Assembly (NCBI GenBank): GCA_900768755.1
Contig: CAAGDV010000004.1
Location: forward strand, 1 to 8,214
Length of the DNA stretch: 8,214 nt
Direction: 5' to 3'
From: Lachnospiraceae bacterium
GTDB taxonomy: Bacteria > Bacillota > Clostridia > Lachnospirales > Lachnospiraceae
Shown: positions 6,476 through 8,214 of the stretch, one piece after another
Layout: each line of letters starts with the position of its first letter
How positions within the stretch are numbered: the first letter of the stretch is position 1
Made by a program: the position numbers and the translations under genes
The notes under the pieces: generated by a model
Databases searched by the model: none
The model's input: the letters and a program-made list of their open reading frames with translations, nothing else
Told to the model about the DNA's origin: nothing

Positions 6476-6838
6476 TTGCAAAATGAAATTTCAAAAGATG
6501 AAACAATTTGTGTTATACCATCGCATACGGCTTCTTCTACTAATCTATCCGGTATTGCTGTTCTTGCAAGAAAGCTTGCTGCTGATGGTAGGGTTGATAA
6601 GGTAGATTTTTTGATAAGAAAAAGCACAATAGAGAAGCTTGCTACTGGCGGTGAGCATGATGTGGCTATACAGATGTCTCCAATCGGTATTAATGAAAAT
6701 TTGTCTGTTGAGGGAGATGTTGTATTGCTGGTTGATGATGTTACTACATCGGGTAATTCTTTGTTGGCATGTAAGGATATCCTTCTTAGTAATGGTGCGT
6801 CGAGAGTTGCAATGTTTGCATTGGCTCAATCAATTTAA
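6476..6838 (+). CDS. Phosphoribosyltransferase-like protein, probably 5'-truncated
   Basis: 120 codons from a TTG. It contains the type I PRTase signature VVLLVDDVTTSGNS (82-95), the hydrophobic-Asp-Asp-x-x-T-(S/T)-G-x-(S/T) loop that binds 5-phosphoribosyl-1-pyrophosphate, preceded by a beta strand with ICVIPSHTASS (11-21). This matches the C-terminal half of ComF-like or orotate-PRTase-like folds, which are normally about 200 residues. The start is doubtful: the TTG has GAGGGG only two bases upstream, and the open frame runs back without ATG/GTG to a stop at 6446-6448. The family-like stretch LEILNSSAEG lies just upstream in another frame (about 6440-6472), pointing to a frameshift. The frame ends 14 bases before the DprA-like gene and shares its low GC. 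It may be a decaying partner of that gene. Confidence 0.65.
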   Translation: MQNEISKDETICVIPSHTASSTNLSGIAVLARKLAADGRVDKVDFLIRKSTIEKLATGGEHDVAIQMSPIGINENLSVEGDVVLLVDDVTTSGNSLLACKDILLSNGASRVAMFALAQSI

Positions 6839-6852
6839 AACAAGGGGGTACT

Positions 6853-7524
6853 ATGGATTATAATTATATAGATTGTAATGATGACTTGTATGGTGAATTA
6901 TTTGATTCGTATAATAATGCTCCTGAAAAATTGTATTACCTTGGGGATGTAAATATCTTGCGGGGTCCAGTAACGGCAGTTATAGGAAAACGAGATACGA
7001 AATTAAGAAAGATTGCAAATCAATTTGGAGAATTGGTTGTTGCAAATGGAAACACATTACTTAATGGCTTTGCTCTTGGGTGTGATAGTTTTGCGATTCA
7101 AGGTGCGTTGTCGAGTGGTGGTAAGGTAATTGCTGTATTACCTTGTGGTATAAATTCAATATATCCTGCAAGGAACAGCTTATTAGCACGGGACATAGTT
7201 AGTAGTGGAGGCTGTATAATTAGCCAATTTGAACCTAATTATCAAGTAACCAAACATTCATTTATTGAGAGGGATCGTTTGCTGGCGATTTTGGCTTATA
7301 ATTTATTAGTTGTTGATTCGGAAGTTAATGGCGGCACGATGCATACTGTAAAATTTGCAAAAAAATATGGTAAAAACATAGGATGCTACACAGATAGCGA
7401 AGGGCGCACTCCTGCGGGGAATCAGTATATGCTTGATAAAATGGATGCTGTGTCAATTAGATGTCAAAGAGACTTGAATTCTTTTTTGCTGAGACAAAAT
7501 TACTGTCAACTAACTATATTCTAA
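6853..7524 (+). CDS. DprA/Smf-like protein (SLOG Rossmann fold), minimal form
   Basis: 223 residues. DprA binds single-stranded DNA and loads RecA during natural transformation; other SLOG-fold proteins bind nucleotides. A DprA-like lead-in (PEKLYYLGD, 24-32) is followed by the first Rossmann loop AVIGKRDTK (42-50), LLNGFALGCDSFAIQGAL (69-86), VIAVLPCGINSIYPARNSLL (92-111), IISQFEP (122-128), the FIERDRLLA segment (137-145) equivalent to DprA RNRIIA, and LVVDSEVNGGTMHT (152-165). It lacks both the N-terminal SAM-like domain and the C-terminal winged-helix domain of canonical DprA (usually 280-370 residues). The GSR of the usual first loop reads GKR (45-47). AAGGGGG precedes the ATG. It is AT-rich and placed right after a PRTase frame, so it is probably an acquired accessory paralogue, not the housekeeping competence gene. 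Confidence 0.85.
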   Translation: MDYNYIDCNDDLYGELFDSYNNAPEKLYYLGDVNILRGPVTAVIGKRDTKLRKIANQFGELVVANGNTLLNGFALGCDSFAIQGALSSGGKVIAVLPCGINSIYPARNSLLARDIVSSGGCIISQFEPNYQVTKHSFIERDRLLAILAYNLLVVDSEVNGGTMHTVKFAKKYGKNIGCYTDSEGRTPAGNQYMLDKMDAVSIRCQRDLNSFLLRQNYCQLTIF

Positions 7525-7575
7525 AAAATTATCTATTTAAAATAAGACATGTATTAGCCTTGCTTGCAGATTTCG

Positions 7576-7626
7576 GATGAACAGAACCCCTGTCACGCTT
7601 CAGCGGTGTGAGAGGTTCGCATCATC
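7576..7626 (+). ncRNA. Candidate structured leader, hairpin A
   Basis: GATGA (7576-7580) pairs with TCATC (7622-7626); after a symmetrical ACA/GCA internal loop, GAACC (7584-7588) pairs with GGTTC (7614-7618). Further in are short CT/AG and CA/TG pairs and a CGC-TTCA-GCG tip. The 51-base hairpin has no T-run after it, so it is not an obvious terminator of the DprA-like gene. It may be a leader for the small protein at 7678, or a palindromic repeat. Confidence 0.45.
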
Positions 7627-7630
7627 GGTG

Positions 7631-7663
7631 TGTTCCCGGAACATATCGTACAAGGCGGGAACA
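7631..7663 (+). ncRNA. Candidate structured leader, hairpin B
   Basis: TGTTCCCG (7631-7638) and CGGGAACA (7656-7663) are a perfect 8-bp inverted repeat with a 17-base loop, starting four bases after hairpin A and ending 14 bases before the ATG at 7678. A stem this close to the start codon could influence ribosome access. Confidence 0.5.
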
Positions 7664-7677
7664 GAATTGGTGATTGT

Positions 7678-7893
7678 ATGGACAAGTTGACAAAAATCGA
7701 AGAACTTAATAGCAAAGTAAAGATAACACTTCAAGACGGTTCGACTATTACGGGCGTTTCGTGGGGAATCACCCCCGCTGAAGACGACGACGGCGAAGAC
7801 TTGGGCTATGATCTTATGGCATTTTTGATTGACGAGACAAAAACCCCTATATTCTTAAAGGAAGACCAAATAAAAGTATTTGAAAAAGTATAA
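7678..7893 (+). CDS. Small Sm-like (LSm-type) beta-barrel protein
   Basis: 71 residues. The opening LNSKVKITLQDGSTITGVSWG (about 10-30) has the alternating hydrophobic pattern and Asp-Gly turn typical of an Sm1-like strand pair, followed by an acidic loop (EDDDGEDLGYD) and a hydrophobic strand with IFLKEDQIKVFEKV at the end. Several Clostridia encode stand-alone proteins of this kind; the function is unknown and RNA binding is only suggested by the fold resemblance. The ATG at 7678 is chosen because the homologous-looking part begins there; an in-frame GTG at 7630 would add 16 residues lying inside hairpin B and has no better ribosome binding site. The site for 7678 is weak (GGTGAT four bases upstream). 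It is more GC-rich than the preceding DprA-like gene. Confidence 0.65.
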   Translation: MDKLTKIEELNSKVKITLQDGSTITGVSWGITPAEDDDGEDLGYDLMAFLIDETKTPIFLKEDQIKVFEKV

Positions 7894-7904
7894 AGCACGC
7901 TACC

Positions 7905-7952
7905 TTGAATGATCCGCCAAAAATGTTGTATCATTCAACTAAGTGTTTTTGG
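7905..7952 (+). other. Two interleaved inverted repeats (pseudoknot-like)
   Basis: TTGAATGAT (7905-7913) pairs perfectly with ATCATTCAA (7930-7938), while CCAAAAA (7917-7923) in its loop pairs perfectly with TTTTTGG (7946-7952) beyond it. The arms alternate, so RNA could form an H-type pseudoknot or switch between two stems. It lies 12 bases after the small protein gene and may act as its terminator, since a T5 run follows the first stem at some distance. Confidence 0.5.
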
Positions 7953-8040
7953 TTATGAATTGTATTTTTATTCATGATAATCCTTTCTGACAGACAGATA
8001 ACCATGAATATAGTAGTATTACGATACCATAAAAATGGTC
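7953..8040. repeat. Self-complementary AT-rich intergenic stretch
   Basis: There is no gene here. ATGAAT (7955-7960) pairs with ATTCAT (7970-7975); TATTCATG (7969-7976) also pairs perfectly with CATGAATA (8003-8010), and GGTTAT (7951-7956) with ATAACC (7998-8003). ACCAT (8026-8030) faces ATGGT (8035-8039) around AAAA. The alternatives exclude one another. This may be the remains of palindromic elements or the target region of the neighbouring insertion sequence. Confidence 0.4.
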
Positions 8041-8069
8041 CTGTGTCAAGATTTAGTACAAAATAAAAT

Positions 8070-8103
8070 GAGAGGTTCTGCCAGCTAAGCTGCCGGCAGA
8101 TTC
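8070..8103 (-). terminator. Probable terminator overlapping the transposase stop codon
   Basis: On the minus strand, CTGCC pairs with GGCAG and AGC with GCT around the stop codon (plus-strand arms TCTGCC 8077-8082 and GGCAGA 8095-8100). Outer GAGA/TCTC pairs are possible, and the T-rich ATTTTATTTT follows. This has the form of an intrinsic terminator ending transposase transcription just inside the element's end. Confidence 0.5.
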
Positions 8104-8214
8104 TCAACCCTCATATACAGTTTTTCGTAGTCATTAGGTGACATGTAGTCGCAATGACTGTGTATACGGACAGTGTTATAAAAGGTTTCGATATATTCGA
8201 AGACCAATGAATAA
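8085..8214 (-). CDS. IS3-family transposase OrfB, C-terminal fragment
   Basis: The last 42 codons of a DDE transposase (rve integrase core), running off the right edge. The frame reads ...LVFEYIETFYN..RIHSHCDYMSPNDYEKLY... and stops at 8085-8087. The pattern (V/I)-F-x-Y-I-E-x-F-Y-N-x-x-R-x-H-S-x-x-x-Y-x-S-P-x-x-Y is diagnostic of the end of IS3-family OrfB. Usual proteins end a few residues after YE; this one adds about 15 (KLYMRVENLPAA region), which is within the range seen. The catalytic Asp-Asp-Glu residues lie upstream, outside the window, so intactness cannot be judged. Confidence 0.85.
   Translation of the reverse strand, partial: YSLVFEYIETFYNTVRIHSHCDYMSPNDYEKLYMRVENLPAA

Larger units (their letters stand above)
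8042..8214 (-). mobile_element. IS3-family insertion sequence, one end, cut by window edge
   Basis: The minus strand carries the 3' end of an IS3-type transposase. Downstream of its stop, the sequence TGTGTCAAGATTTAGTACA (8042-8060) is the probable terminal inverted repeat, since IS3-family ends start with TG. The exact boundary is uncertain by a few bases, because the other end and the target duplication lie outside the window. Confidence 0.6.

Noticed and set aside
7894..8041. Treating the self-complementary stretch as part of the IS
   Set aside because: The probable terminal repeat of the element begins at about 8042, after the transposase stop; the stems lie outside it.
1..8214. CRISPR arrays, tRNA or rRNA genes, plasmid or phage origin
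   Set aside because: No regularly spaced repeats, cloverleaf with a GTTCGAAT-type arm, rRNA-like segment or iteron cluster was seen on reading both strands.

Overview
The window looks like chromosomal DNA from a Gram-positive Clostridia-type bacterium, most likely a member of the Lachnospiraceae. This is inferred from strong GGAGG-type ribosome binding sites, extended -10 promoters, a PcrA helicase with the Firmicutes C-terminal domain, and a lineage-typical C-terminal tail on the 23S rRNA methyltransferase (recognised from memory, not searched).

Bases 1-254 hold no convincing gene. They contain two successive imperfect hairpins, a perfect 9-bp operator-like palindrome and a good promoter for the first gene. 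Bases 255-3934 carry a stress and DNA-repair block: pspA (membrane-stress coiled-coil protein), a short SPFH-domain protein and the UvrD-family helicase pcrA. PspA and SPFH proteins are partners in Bacillus (YdjF/YdjI), so the first two probably act together at the membrane. Bases 4019-6097 are a tightly packed transcription unit: a small single-pass membrane protein with an acidic tail, a four-helix membrane protein and an RlmD/RlmCD-type rRNA uracil-C5 methyltransferase with a complete active site.

The character changes at 6095. The methyltransferase frame meets a TAG and continues in frame for 91 codons as its detached C-terminal tail, which is interrupted by about 54 bases of palindromic sequence. 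From there to about 7520 the DNA is much more AT-rich: hand counts of 60-base stretches give 30-42% GC, against 55-58% in pcrA and rlmD. This accessory stretch has a 5'-eroded phosphoribosyltransferase gene followed 14 bases later by a minimal DprA/Smf-like (SLOG-fold) gene. The pairing suggests a small nucleotide- or DNA-handling module, possibly related to competence or defence, whose role is not known from the sequence.

The right end has a hairpin-rich leader (7576-7663), a 71-residue Sm-like small protein, a densely self-complementary intergenic stretch (7905-8040) and, on the minus strand, the 3' end of an IS3-family transposase running off the edge. The segment from about 6095 to 8214 therefore looks like a site of repeated insertion and decay next to conserved housekeeping genes. 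The least explained items are the PRTase-DprA pair, the split and invaded methyltransferase tail, and the paired-hairpin leaders at both ends of the window.
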